A stretch of 64,000 bases of DNA from Sphingomicrobium astaxanthinifaciens (GTDB taxonomy: Bacteria; Pseudomonadota; Alphaproteobacteria; Sphingomonadales; Sphingomonadaceae), in NCBI RefSeq assembly GCF_022865105.1, contig NZ_JAKNYM010000001.1, positions 682,001 to 746,000 on the forward strand. The letters are read 5' to 3'. The translations under genes were made by a program, and so were the position numbers. Positions 25,432-35,764 of the stretch are shown in pieces; the stretch's first letter is position 1, and the number at the start of each line of letters is the position of its first letter. The notes under the pieces are model-generated. The model was not told the origin of the DNA and made no database searches. It worked only from the letters and a program-made list of their open reading frames with translations.

Positions 25432-26904
25432 TCAGGCGGCTTCGCTCGCCCGCAGCCCCGGGGCCTCCCCCTCGCGTCCGGTGGCGCGGCTGACCGCCCA
25501 GATCGCGATCCACGCGGCGATGAACCCGGGCACGATCTCGTAGACGATCCCGACATCGAAGGCGATCCACGCCATGACGACCGCCGCCCCGGTGACCAGC
25601 CCGGCCAGCGCGCCCGCCCCCGTCATCCGCCGCCACGTCAGCGACAGGATGATGAGCGGCCCGAAGGCGGCGCCGAAGCCGGCCCAGGCGTTGGCGACGA
25701 GGCCGAGCACCTGGCTGTCGGGATCGCTGGCGATGACGATCGCGACCAGCGCGACCAGCGCGACGCAGACGCGCCCGACGTTGACGCTCTCGCGCTCGGA
25801 CGCCTCCTTCCGCAGAAACAGCTTGTAGAAATCCTCGGTGAGCGAGGAGGACGCGACGAGCAGCTGCGAGGAAATGGTCGACATGATCGCCGCCAGCAGC
25901 GCGGCCAGCAGGAAGCCCGTGATCAGCGGGTGGAAGAGCAGGTTGGCGAGGACGATGAAGATCGTCTCGGGGTCATCGACCACCAGCGCGTTGCGCTCGA
26001 CATAGGCGCGCCCGGCAATGCCGATCCCGATCGAGCCGGCGAGCGCCACCCCCATCCAGCTCATGCCGATGTTGCGCGCGGTCTTCACCCTGGCCACGGT
26101 GTCGATCGCCATGAAGCGCACGATGATGTGCGGCTGGCCGAAATAGCCGAGTCCCCAGGCCATCAGGCTGATGAAGCCGAGCAGGGTCAGCCCCTTGGTC
26201 ATGTCGAGGAAGCCCTCGACCGGCACCTCGGCGATCGACCCGCCCCCCTCGCCGCCGGACCCGAACATCACCACCAGCGGCATGACGACGAGCGCGGTGA
26301 CCATGATCAGCCCCTGCACGAAGTCGGTCAGGCTGACCGCGAGGAAGCCCCCAACCATGGTATAGGCGAGCACCACCAGCGCGGTGATCCAGATCCCGGT
26401 CATATAGTCGCTCAGGCCCAGCCCGGGCAGCAGCCCGGCGAAGCTGGTCTCGAACAGCTTGCCCCCGCCGACCAGCCCCGCGGCGGTATAGACCGAGAAG
26501 AAAGTGACGATGATCAGCGCGCTCGTCACCCGCAACGCCACCGCCTTGCCGGGAAAGCGGTTGGCGAGGAATTCGGGGATGGTCAGCGCATTGCCATAGG
26601 CCTCGGTCTGCTGGCGCAGCCGGGGCGCGACGAGGATCCAGTTCACCAGCGCGCCGAGGAACAGCCCGATCCCGATCCACGCCTCGACCAGCCCCGCCGC
26701 ATAGAGCGCGCCGGGCAAGCCGAGGAGGAGCCAGCCCGACATGTCCGAGGCGCCCGCCGAGAGCGCCGCCACCGCGGGGGGCAGGTTGCGCCCCGCGAGG
26801 AGATAGCCCTCGCTGGTATCGGTCGACTTGCGATAGGCCCACAGGCCGATGGCGATCATCCCCGCGAAATAGGCGAAGAGCGAAATGAGCGTTCCTGTCT
26901 GCAT
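25432..26904 (-). CDS. putP: Sodium/solute symporter, PutP-like (sodium/proline)
   Basis: A 490-residue inner-membrane protein of the SSS family with about 13 hydrophobic helices. The N-terminal region includes GYLLAGRNLPPAVAALSAG and ASDMSGWLLLGLPGALY, where PutP has Na+ and proline contacts, and later FGQPHIIVRFMA and AIMSTISSQLLVASSSL, both PutP-type. Proline uptake is the most likely function; another Na+-coupled solute is possible. The start at 26904 (MQTGTLISL) is chosen over a longer non-hydrophobic extension. putA is not in the window. Confidence 0.88.
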   Translation of the reverse strand: MQTGTLISLFAYFAGMIAIGLWAYRKSTDTSEGYLLAGRNLPPAVAALSAGASDMSGWLLLGLPGALYAAGLVEAWIGIGLFLGALVNWILVAPRLRQQTEAYGNALTIPEFLANRFPGKAVALRVTSALIIVTFFSVYTAAGLVGGGKLFETSFAGLLPGLGLSDYMTGIWITALVVLAYTMVGGFLAVSLTDFVQGLIMVTALVVMPLVVMFGSGGEGGGSIAEVPVEGFLDMTKGLTLLGFISLMAWGLGYFGQPHIIVRFMAIDTVARVKTARNIGMSWMGVALAGSIGIGIAGRAYVERNALVVDDPETIFIVLANLLFHPLITGFLLAALLAAIMSTISSQLLVASSSLTEDFYKLFLRKEASERESVNVGRVCVALVALVAIVIASDPDSQVLGLVANAWAGFGAAFGPLIILSLTWRRMTGAGALAGLVTGAAVVMAWIAFDVGIVYEIVPGFIAAWIAIWAVSRATGREGEAPGLRASEAA

Positions 26905-27025
26905 GGTCGCGGAAGCTAGGGATGTGCGACCGCCGCGTAAACCCGCGCCTTCCGGTCCCCCTTTGCCGCCGCGCCGCCTGCCATCGCGCTGGCGGCGGCG
27001 GCCGTAAGCGGCTAGCGCCCCGCCC

Positions 27026-27757
27026 ATGACCATCGTGCGTTTCGTCCTGCTCGCCTTCTTCCTGTCCTACGGGCTCGTCTTCGGGGCCATCGCGCTGCAT
27101 CCGCCGCTCGGCCGATCGGGCGGGGTCAACCATATCGCGGTCCTCGGCCCCGCGCTCGCCGCCTTGTGGATGGTCCGCCGCGAGCGCGGGAGCCTCGCGG
27201 ACTGGCTGCGCGAGCGCGCCGGTACGGTGCGCTGGTGGTGGCTCACGGTGCCGGTGGCCGCGCTCGGTCTCGCCGCTGCCCTCGGGGCGCCGGTCGACCC
27301 GGGCGCGTTCGTCATCGCGCTGTTGATCCAGACCGTCTTCATCGCGCTGCCCGAGGAGATCGGCTGGCGCGGCTGGCTCGCCGACCGGCTGCTGACGCGC
27401 CATCGCCCGATCGTGGCGGGCCTCGCGACCGGACTGATCTGGGGGGCTTGGCACGGCCCCAAGCTGGTGATGCTCCCCGGGCTCCTGCTGCTGGCGGTCG
27501 GGCTGTCGGTCCTCCTCGTGCTGGCCTATGCACGCCATGGCGGCGGCATCGGCCTTGCCGCGCTCGTCCATGGCAGCATCAACGCAGCCATCGCGCAGGC
27601 GGCGGTCATGCCGGCGGCGGCCGAGCGCCTGCTGTTCGACCGCTATGCGCTGGTCGTCGGGGGGCTCGCGGTCGCGGCGATAGTGGCGCGGCGCGGCTGG
27701 TTCGCCGCCGCGCCCTCGCCCGGCTATTCGAACTCGACGATCACCTCGTCGACCTGA
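27026..27757 (+). CDS. CPBP family intramembrane glutamic endopeptidase
   Basis: A 243-residue membrane protein with about seven helices and the three CPBP/Abi motifs: EEIGWRGWLADRL (double Glu and Arg), GAWHGPKL (His) and ALVHGSINAA (His/Asn), which form the metal-free or metal-assisted site of Rce1-like proteases. The substrate is unknown. The last 34 bases overlap the 3' end of pccA on the opposite strand, so the C-terminal SNSTITSST is read antisense to pccA codons. Confidence 0.85.
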   Translation: MTIVRFVLLAFFLSYGLVFGAIALHPPLGRSGGVNHIAVLGPALAALWMVRRERGSLADWLRERAGTVRWWWLTVPVAALGLAAALGAPVDPGAFVIALLIQTVFIALPEEIGWRGWLADRLLTRHRPIVAGLATGLIWGAWHGPKLVMLPGLLLLAVGLSVLLVLAYARHGGGIGLAALVHGSINAAIAQAAVMPAAAERLLFDRYALVVGGLAVAAIVARRGWFAAAPSPGYSNSTITSST

Positions 27758-29730
27758 AGGCTCGCGCCCTCGGCGACGGGGGTGACCTTGACCGTCCCCG
27801 CCTTCTCGGCGCGCAGGATATTCTCCATCTTCATCGCCTCGACCACCGCGAGCGGCTGGCCCGCCTCGACATGGTCGCCCGCGCCGACGTGGAGCTTGGT
27901 CAGCAGCCCCGGCATCGGCGCCATCAGGAAGCGCGACAGGTCGGGCGCCACCTTTTCGGGCATGTGCACCATTAGGTCGGCGACGTGGCGGGGCAGCACC
28001 CGCGCATGGTGCTGCGCGCCGCGGGTCACCAGATTGAAGCCGCGCCCCTGCTGCGCGACCTGCACGATGCGGCGGCGATCGTCGCATTGCGCGACGAGCA
28101 GCCGCTGGCCGGGGGTGAAATCGGCGATGACCTCGATCGTCTCCTCGCCAACGCTGACCAGCGTCTCGCCGTCCTGCGGGTCGACCGTCACGTCATGGCG
28201 TTCGCCGTCGAGCAGCACCGCCTGCTCCATCGCGGGGAAGACGGGCTCGCCGAGCTGGCCGTCGATCAGGCTCATCCGCGTGGCATGGGTCATGCCCACG
28301 ATCGCGGCGATCGCGACGAGATCGGTGCGCAGCGCGGCATCGGTCGGCGCGCCCGCGAACCCGTCGGGATATTCCTCGGCGATGAACCCCGTGGTCAGCG
28401 CGCCCGAGCGGAAGCGCTCGTGCTGGAGGAGCGCCGAGAGGAAATCGATATTGTCGGCCAGCCCGTCGATCTCGAACGCGTCGAGCGCCTCGACCGCGAG
28501 TTCGATCGCCTCCTCGCGGGTCGCGCCATGGGTGATCAGCTTGGCGATCATCGGGTCGTAGAACATGCTGACTTCGCCGCCCTCCGCGACGCCGTCGTCG
28601 ACGCGGATCACCGCGTCGCCGTCGCGCTCCTCGGCGGGCGGCGCATAGGTCGTCAGCCGCCCGGTCGAGGGGAGGAAGCCGCGATAGGGGTCCTCTGCAT
28701 AAACGCGCGCCTCGATCGCCCAGCCATTGTAGCTGATGTCGTCTTGCGCGAAGGGCAGCTTTTCGCCAGCCGCGACGCGGATCATCTGCTCGACGAGGTC
28801 GACCCCGGTGATCTCCTCGGTGACCGGATGCTCGACCTGGAGGCGGGTATTCATCTCGAGGAAGTAGAAGCTCTCGCCGGTCGTGTCCTTGCCCGAGACG
28901 ATCAGCTCGACCGTGCCCGCGCTATGGTAGTCCACCGCTCTTGCCAGCGCGACCGCCTGCTCGCCCATCGCCTTGCGCATCTCGGGTGTCACGAAGGGCG
29001 AGGGCGCTTCCTCGATCACCTTCTGGTGGCGCCGCTGGATCGAGCATTCGCGTTCGCCGAGGTAGACAATGTTGCCATGCTTGTCGCCGAGCACCTGGAC
29101 TTCGATGTGGCGCGGTTCCTCGATGAACTTCTCGATGAAGACGCGGTCGTCGCCAAAGCTGTTCAAACCCTCGCGCTTGGTCGCCTCGAAGCCCTCGCGC
29201 ACGTCCTTCTCGCCATAGGCGAGGCGCATGCCCTTGCCGCCACCGCCGGCGCTCGCCTTCATCATCACCGGATAGCCGATGTCGGCGGCGATCTTCACCG
29301 CCTCTTCGGTGTCGGCGATCTCGCCGAGATAGCCGGGGACGACATTGACCCCCGCCTCGCGCGCCAGCTTCTTGCTCTCGATTTTGTCGCCCATCGCCGC
29401 GATCGCACCCGCCGGCGGGCCGATGAAGGCGATGCCCGCCTCGTCGAGCGCCTTGACGAAGGAGGCGCGCTCGCTGAGGAAGCCGTAGCCCGGATGGACC
29501 GCCTCGGCGCCGGTCGCCTTGCAGGCCTCGATGATCTTGTCGGCGACGAGATAGCTCTCGGCCGCCGCCGCGGGACCGATATGCACTGCCTCGTCGGCCA
29601 TCGTGACATGGGGCGCCTTGGCATCGGCGTCCGAATAGACCGCGACCGTGGCAATCCCCATCTTTTTCGCGGTGCGCATCACCCGGCAGGCGATCTCGCC
29701 GCGATTGGCGATCAGGATCTTCTTGAACAT
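27724..29730 (-). CDS. pccA: Propionyl-CoA carboxylase biotin-containing alpha subunit
   Basis: Carries the biotin carboxylase and biotin carrier functions that convert propionyl-CoA to (S)-methylmalonyl-CoA together with PccB. Order in the 668 residues: biotin carboxylase N-domain (MFKKILIANRGEIACRV), ATP-grasp with KASAGGGGKGMRLA, C-domain (EMNTRLQVEHPVTE), a linker/BT region, and the biotinyl domain with biotinylated Lys in EAMKMEN. The start at 29730 has AGGAGACC upstream on the minus strand. The CPBP gene overlaps its 3' end by 34 bases. Confidence 0.96.
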   Translation of the reverse strand: MFKKILIANRGEIACRVMRTAKKMGIATVAVYSDADAKAPHVTMADEAVHIGPAAAAESYLVADKIIEACKATGAEAVHPGYGFLSERASFVKALDEAGIAFIGPPAGAIAAMGDKIESKKLAREAGVNVVPGYLGEIADTEEAVKIAADIGYPVMMKASAGGGGKGMRLAYGEKDVREGFEATKREGLNSFGDDRVFIEKFIEEPRHIEVQVLGDKHGNIVYLGERECSIQRRHQKVIEEAPSPFVTPEMRKAMGEQAVALARAVDYHSAGTVELIVSGKDTTGESFYFLEMNTRLQVEHPVTEEITGVDLVEQMIRVAAGEKLPFAQDDISYNGWAIEARVYAEDPYRGFLPSTGRLTTYAPPAEERDGDAVIRVDDGVAEGGEVSMFYDPMIAKLITHGATREEAIELAVEALDAFEIDGLADNIDFLSALLQHERFRSGALTTGFIAEEYPDGFAGAPTDAALRTDLVAIAAIVGMTHATRMSLIDGQLGEPVFPAMEQAVLLDGERHDVTVDPQDGETLVSVGEETIEVIADFTPGQRLLVAQCDDRRRIVQVAQQGRGFNLVTRGAQHHARVLPRHVADLMVHMPEKVAPDLSRFLMAPMPGLLTKLHVGAGDHVEAGQPLAVVEAMKMENILRAEKAGTVKVTPVAEGASLQVDEVIVEFE

Positions 29731-29785
29731 GCGGTCTCCTAAGGGGCCTCTCAACTGACCGACCGCCTATGCCGCGCCGCGCGGC

Positions 29786-30628
29786 TCAGGGCAAGGCGGG
29801 GTCGCCGCGCTCGCAGCGGAGCGTCATCCCGTAATCGTCGAGCCAGTCGGCCCCGGTCGGCAGCAGATACTGGAGCGCCTCGGGTAGCAGTCCGTGGAGG
29901 CTGGTGCCGTGGCCAAGCTCGGCGCGGCGGTCGGAAAAGCAATGGGGCTGCGCCGCATCGAGGCTGCCCGCCACCCGCAGCACCGCCGCCTCGAACGCCC
30001 CGCCCTCGTCGGCAAGGCTGAGATAGAGCGGTGGGCGAACCGGCGGGGTCGGGGTCGCGGCGATACGGCGGCTCAGCGCCTGGTCGTTCCACCAGAGGCT
30101 GGGCGAGATGGCGGCATAGCCATCGAACATCGCGGGCGCCTCGAGCCAGCTTTCGACCACGAAATGGCCCGCGGCGCTCTCGTCGACGAGCAGGTCGCGC
30201 CCGTCGGTGCGATAGGCGGCCGCGACCATCGGCATCACCTCGCGCCCGATCCAGTCGCGAAAGCGCGCGCTCTCGCCGGCGGTCGGCCAGCGCCCGGCCT
30301 CCTCGGCGACCTGGGTCGGGGCGAGCATTTCGCGCTGCCGGTCGCGGGTCTCGAGGGCGACGAGGATCGCCTCCTCGCTGCGTCCCCACATCGCGTTCCA
30401 GCGCAGGATCCCCAACCCGAGCATGATGTCCTGCGCCACCCCACCGTCGAGCAGGTAGACCACCGGCCAGCGCCGGTCGGGCTCCTCGTCGTAGCCGCGG
30501 GGCAGGACGACATTGACCTCGCGCCGCGCGCCGAGCGCCTCGACGAGATGCTGTTCGCCTACGACCAGCGGCTGCGGCTGCGGCTGCGGCTGCGGCTGGC
30601 CGAGCGCGAGAAGGGCGGCGAGGATCAT
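29786..30628 (-). CDS. Esterase-family alpha/beta hydrolase with Gln-Pro repeat after the signal peptide
   Basis: A 280-residue exported protein: a short hydrophobic start (MILAALLALG), five Gln-Pro dipeptides (residues 11-20) encoded by a 6-bp repeat, then an esterase D/enterochelin esterase-type domain with VVYLLDGG, the FDGYAAISPSLWW signature and a likely catalytic His in LGHGTSLHG. The nucleophile elbow is unusual: DESAAG (Ser151) in place of the family's GHSxGG. The substrate is unknown and activity is uncertain because of the altered elbow. Confidence 0.75.
   Translation of the reverse strand: MILAALLALGQPQPQPQPQPLVVGEQHLVEALGARREVNVVLPRGYDEEPDRRWPVVYLLDGGVAQDIMLGLGILRWNAMWGRSEEAILVALETRDRQREMLAPTQVAEEAGRWPTAGESARFRDWIGREVMPMVAAAYRTDGRDLLVDESAAGHFVVESWLEAPAMFDGYAAISPSLWWNDQALSRRIAATPTPPVRPPLYLSLADEGGAFEAAVLRVAGSLDAAQPHCFSDRRAELGHGTSLHGLLPEALQYLLPTGADWLDDYGMTLRCERGDPALP
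30568..30597 (+). repeat. Hexanucleotide tandem repeat (GCGGCT x5)
   Basis: Five exact copies of GCGGCT lie inside the esterase-family gene and encode Gln-Pro pairs on the minus strand. A 6-bp unit changes copy number without shifting frame, so length variants would change only the linker after the signal peptide. Confidence 0.85.
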
Positions 30629-30711
30629 GGCAAGGCTCCGGGCTAGCGGGATGGGCAGGCGCCCGGCAGGGGCCTGTCCACGCCGCGCCCGGCGCGACCG
30701 ATCGCCCCGGC

Positions 30712-31158
30712 TCAGTAGTCGGGGTGGTAATGCCCGATGTCGGTTTCCTCGCGCGCCACGAGGCTGTCCCATTCGCCGAGGATGGCCTCCGCGGCCTCCA
30801 TGCCGCCGGCCAGTTCGGCCATCTTGCCCATCCACGCGATGTCCTCGGGGCTGGTCAGCCACGTCATGTCGCTGGGCCCGCCCTTCATCGGGAAGACGTA
30901 CATCGCGTCCCACTCGCCCGAATTGAAGTGGATGCCATGGACCCCGCTGTCGTTGCCGGTCATGCGGTCGGCCTTGGCGAAATAATCGCGAATGATCTCG
31001 AGCCCGCGCTCGCGCTTGCCCGCATGGAACTTGACATAGCTGACCCGCGCCCAGCCGACCTCATCGCCCATCCGTTCGGGTTGCGGCGCGTCTTGCGCGA
31101 TCGCGGTGGCAGGAACGCACAGGGCCGCCAGCGCGGCCGCACAGCAAATGGCTTTCAT
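30712..31158 (-). CDS. Exported protein of unknown function
   Basis: A 148-residue protein with a clear signal peptide (MKAICCAAALAALCVPATAIA, cleavage after AIA) and a small acidic mature domain containing WARVSYVKFHAGKRERGLEI and several Trp, Met and His residues (GHYHPDY at the end). The pattern recalls small NIPSNAP- or dimeric ferredoxin-like barrel domains, but I cannot assign it. It is followed downstream by the esterase gene on the same strand and lies between pccA and the mutase gene. Confidence 0.7.
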   Translation of the reverse strand: MKAICCAAALAALCVPATAIAQDAPQPERMGDEVGWARVSYVKFHAGKRERGLEIIRDYFAKADRMTGNDSGVHGIHFNSGEWDAMYVFPMKGGPSDMTWLTSPEDIAWMGKMAELAGGMEAAEAILGEWDSLVAREETDIGHYHPDY

Positions 31159-31240
31159 GTCTCAACTCCCCTGTTGGAGCCGAGTCACATAGCAGTTAAC
31201 GCAGGTTAAGGGGAGTCGGGCAGCCGCGGCCGCCCGCCGC

Positions 31241-33367
<2,127 letters not shown>

Positions 33368-33404
33368 GGCGCGCTCCCTAGCGCCAAACCCCCGCCTCGC
33401 GCAA

Positions 33405-33647
33405 TCAGCCGCGTTGCAACCAGACGAGGTCGAGCGCGATCCACGCGAGCAGCAGCATCGCGCCCGCGTTGATCGCGACCAGCGCGCCGAAGCGCGCCGG
33501 CCCCAGTTCGGCGCGGGTCTTGCGCACCTTGTAGAGCGGGATCACGCCCTCGCGCAGCGCGGTACGCAGCCGCGTGCCGACCAGCAGCGCGAGCACCCCC
33601 GCGACGATGCCGACCAGCACTTCCTCGGGGCGACCTTCGCCGATCAT
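33405..33647 (-). CDS. Small two-helix membrane protein, unknown
   Basis: An 80-residue protein with an N-terminal helix ([19 protein letters not shown]), a basic middle ([13 protein letters not shown]) and a C-terminal helix ([20 protein letters not shown]). It overlaps the histidine kinase stop by 4 bases, ATGA at 33644-33647, so it is co-translated with the sensor genes. Whether it is part of the sensing pathway or of the mutase operon is unclear. No family recognised. Confidence 0.7.
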   Translation of the reverse strand: MIGEGRPEEVLVGIVAGVLALLVGTRLRTALREGVIPLYKVRKTRAELGPARFGALVAINAGAMLLLAWIALDLVWLQRG

Positions 33648-34690
33648 CCCTGCCCCTGCCCCTGCGCGCGGCGCATCCGCAGCTGCCAGCGCGTGCCGTG
33701 CACGCCGCTGTCGCAGCGCAACTCGCCCCGCAGCTGGCGCGCGAAACTGTCGATGAGGCGGCTACCGGTGCCCTGCCGCGCGTCGTCGCGTTCGAACCCC
33801 GGGCCATTGTCGGCGACGGTCAGCAGCAGCTGGTCCCCGTCGCTCTCGAGCGCGATCTCGAGCCGCGGCGCGGCGACCCCGCCAAACGCATGCTTGAGCG
33901 CGTTGGTCAGCAATTCGTTGGCGAGCAGCGCGATCGACTGGGCGTCGCGCAACCCCAGCAGCATCGGCTCGAGTCGGGCCTCGAGCGTCACGTTGTCGGG
34001 CATGATCGACTGGCGCAAATGGGTGCAGAGCGCCTCGATCAACAGGTCGGCGCGGGCGCTGTCGACCCCGTCGTCGCCCTCGGCCAGCTCCTGCACCGCC
34101 GCCATCGCCATGATCCGCCCTTCGAGCGCAGTCAGGAAGTCGGCCAGTTCGGGGGACGGCGCGTCGCGACGGCGCAGGTTGATCAGCGCGACCAGCAGCG
34201 CGAGGTTGTTCTTCACCCGATGCGCCAGTTCGATCCGCAGCTTGGTCTCGCGCTCGAGCGTCTCCTCGAGCTTGACCAGCAGCCGGGCCCGATCGGTCAG
34301 TTCGATGTCGAGCCGTTCGACCAGCTGGCGCAGTTTCTCGAACCCCGCATCGCGCTGGCGATCGGCCACGAGGAGGAGCGCGGGGGGGCGTTCGGGGTCA
34401 ACCAGCAGCCCGGTGCCGCGGAACTTGGCGACCTCGCCGGTCTTGAGCGTGAGGTTGAGCGGCTGGCGCACCCCGCTGCCGGCGAGCCGCCGCAGGCGAT
34501 CGAGCGCGGCGTCGGGCTCGGCGCACCAGTCGGCCAGCACGGCGCCCTCGCCCGCCAGCCCGAAGCGCGCCAGCGCGGCGCGATTGGCATAGGCCAGCCG
34601 CCCGGCCTGGTCGATCACCACCACTGCTTCATCGAACCGATCGAGGACCCGCGTCTCGATCCCGGCAGGGGGCCCCGCGCGGTTAGCCAT
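33644..34690 (-). CDS. Sensor histidine kinase, HisKA_2 type, with N-terminal PAS-like domain
   Basis: A 348-residue cytosolic kinase. Residues 10-110 look like a PAS fold (LDRFDEAVVVIDQAGRLAYA). A short coiled coil (VERLDIELTDRARLLVKLEE) leads to the HisKA_2 dimerisation helix ELAHRVKNNLALLVALINL with phospho-acceptor His157, then the ATPase domain with ANELLTNALKHAF (N box), DNGPGF (G1) and GTGSRLID (G2). There are no membrane segments. No response regulator is encoded nearby. The start at 34690 overlaps the MetOD1 gene by 8 bases; an alternative ATG at 34726 would overlap more. Confidence 0.88.
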   Translation of the reverse strand: MANRAGPPAGIETRVLDRFDEAVVVIDQAGRLAYANRAALARFGLAGEGAVLADWCAEPDAALDRLRRLAGSGVRQPLNLTLKTGEVAKFRGTGLLVDPERPPALLLVADRQRDAGFEKLRQLVERLDIELTDRARLLVKLEETLERETKLRIELAHRVKNNLALLVALINLRRRDAPSPELADFLTALEGRIMAMAAVQELAEGDDGVDSARADLLIEALCTHLRQSIMPDNVTLEARLEPMLLGLRDAQSIALLANELLTNALKHAFGGVAAPRLEIALESDGDQLLLTVADNGPGFERDDARQGTGSRLIDSFARQLRGELRCDSGVHGTRWQLRMRRAQGQGQG

Positions 34691-35198
34691 CAACACGGAA
34701 GAACTCGCTGCCCGCGACCGCGGCATCGGGGTCGGGACGCAGGTGGATGACCACGCGGCAGCAATCGTCCCCGAGCGCGATCGCCTTCAGGATATCGACC
34801 TTGGCATAGCCGACTTGGTCACCCGCGATTCGCCCGAACACATTGTTGGTCATCTGGCACAGCGAGGGTCGCCCCTTGACCAGCTCGCCGAACGGGCAGC
34901 GACGATTGCCCAGCACGATCCGGTCGTGCGCCACTTCCTCGACGTAGAAGTCGCCGCCGATGCGGCGTTTGAGATCGACGAGGATCTCGGCCAGCTCGGC
35001 GGGCTCGAACCGCGTCTTGCCCGCCGCCTCGACATAGCATTGCTCGATCCAGCGCCCGATTTCGGCGCCGACCAGCGCGACATAGCCCGACGCCTCGTCG
35101 AGACCCACCGTCTCCTCGAGCGACCCCGCGAGCGCGCGGATGATCTGGCGAAAGAAGAGATCGCGTTCGAGCGGCAGGTCAAGCTCTTGGATCGCCAT
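34683..35198 (-). CDS. Methanogen output domain 1 (MetOD1)-containing protein
   Basis: A 171-residue soluble protein that appears to be a stand-alone MetOD1-type sensory/output domain, with the typical segment NRRCPFGELVKGRPSLCQMT. Five cysteines (54, 101, 114, 146, 147) could serve metal or redox sensing, which is an inference. It is directly upstream of, and overlaps, the histidine kinase gene, suggesting that it supplies the input or modulates that kinase. AGGGGTGTC lies before the start at 35198. Confidence 0.75.
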   Translation of the reverse strand: MAIQELDLPLERDLFFRQIIRALAGSLEETVGLDEASGYVALVGAEIGRWIEQCYVEAAGKTRFEPAELAEILVDLKRRIGGDFYVEEVAHDRIVLGNRRCPFGELVKGRPSLCQMTNNVFGRIAGDQVGYAKVDILKAIALGDDCCRVVIHLRPDPDAAVAGSEFFRVDG

Positions 35199-35267
35199 TT
35201 GACACCCCTTCCAGCGACGGCGGTCCCCCCGACGCCGGCCATGCGCGCATTGTCGCCGCTTGGCAAG

Positions 35268-35690
35268 CTAATGCCGCTGTTTGGGACTTTCCATGATCTC
35301 GGTGAGCACCCCTTCCATGTCCCTGGGATGCAGGAAGAAAATCGGCGTCCCGTGCGCCCCGGTGCGGGTCGGGCCGAGGATGCGCTTGCCGATGCCCTCG
35401 AAATGCGCGCGCGCGGCCTCGATGTCGGGCACCTCGAAGCAGACGTGATGCTGGCCACCCAGGGGGTTCTTCTCGAGGAACTTCATCACCGGCGAATTAT
35501 CGCCGAGCGGCTCGATCAGCTCGATCTGCGAATTGGGGGTATCGACGAAGCACACCTTCACCCCCTGCGCGGGCAGGTCGAAGGGCTCCATCGTGACGCT
35601 CGCCCCCATCGTCGCCTCGTAATGCGCGATGCTCTTCTCGATCGAGGGCGTCGCCACCCCGACATGGTTGAGCCGTCCCAGTTTCACCAT
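35268..35690 (-). CDS. mce: Methylmalonyl-CoA epimerase
   Basis: Interconverts (S)- and (R)-methylmalonyl-CoA, linking propionyl-CoA carboxylase to the mutase. A 140-residue VOC-fold protein beginning MVKLGRLNHVGVATPSIEKS. The metal ligands expected of the family are visible: His in NHVGVA, His in QHHVCFEV and Glu in the C-terminal MEGVLTEIM, with catalytic-type Glu in QIELIEPLG. Two adjacent ATGs (35693, 35690) exist; the second has better spacing from GGGAG. Confidence 0.93.
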   Translation of the reverse strand: MVKLGRLNHVGVATPSIEKSIAHYEATMGASVTMEPFDLPAQGVKVCFVDTPNSQIELIEPLGDNSPVMKFLEKNPLGGQHHVCFEVPDIEAARAHFEGIGKRILGPTRTGAHGTPIFFLHPRDMEGVLTEIMESPKQRH

Positions 35691-35713
35691 CATTCTCCCT
35701 TGGCCAAGAAAAA

Positions 35714-35741
35714 GGCGGCGCCGGAATCGCCCGGCGCCGCC
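35714..35741 (-). terminator. Intrinsic terminator after the S9 peptidase gene
   Basis: An 11-bp perfect GC stem (35714-35724 with 35731-35741) with a 6-base loop. On the minus strand it is followed by TTTTTCTT, a proper U-tract. It lies just past the S9 peptidase stop and before the epimerase gene, isolating the two transcripts. Confidence 0.85.
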
Positions 35742-35764
35742 CTTCTCGTCAAGCAGCGGCGCGA

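Noticed and set aside
25051-26919. 622-codon plus-strand ORF
   Set aside because: Antisense to putP and an exported protein gene; composition (Arg, His, Asp, Gly) is that of a reverse-frame artefact.
27985-29742. 585-codon plus-strand ORF
   Set aside because: Exactly antisense to pccA, with no independent evidence.
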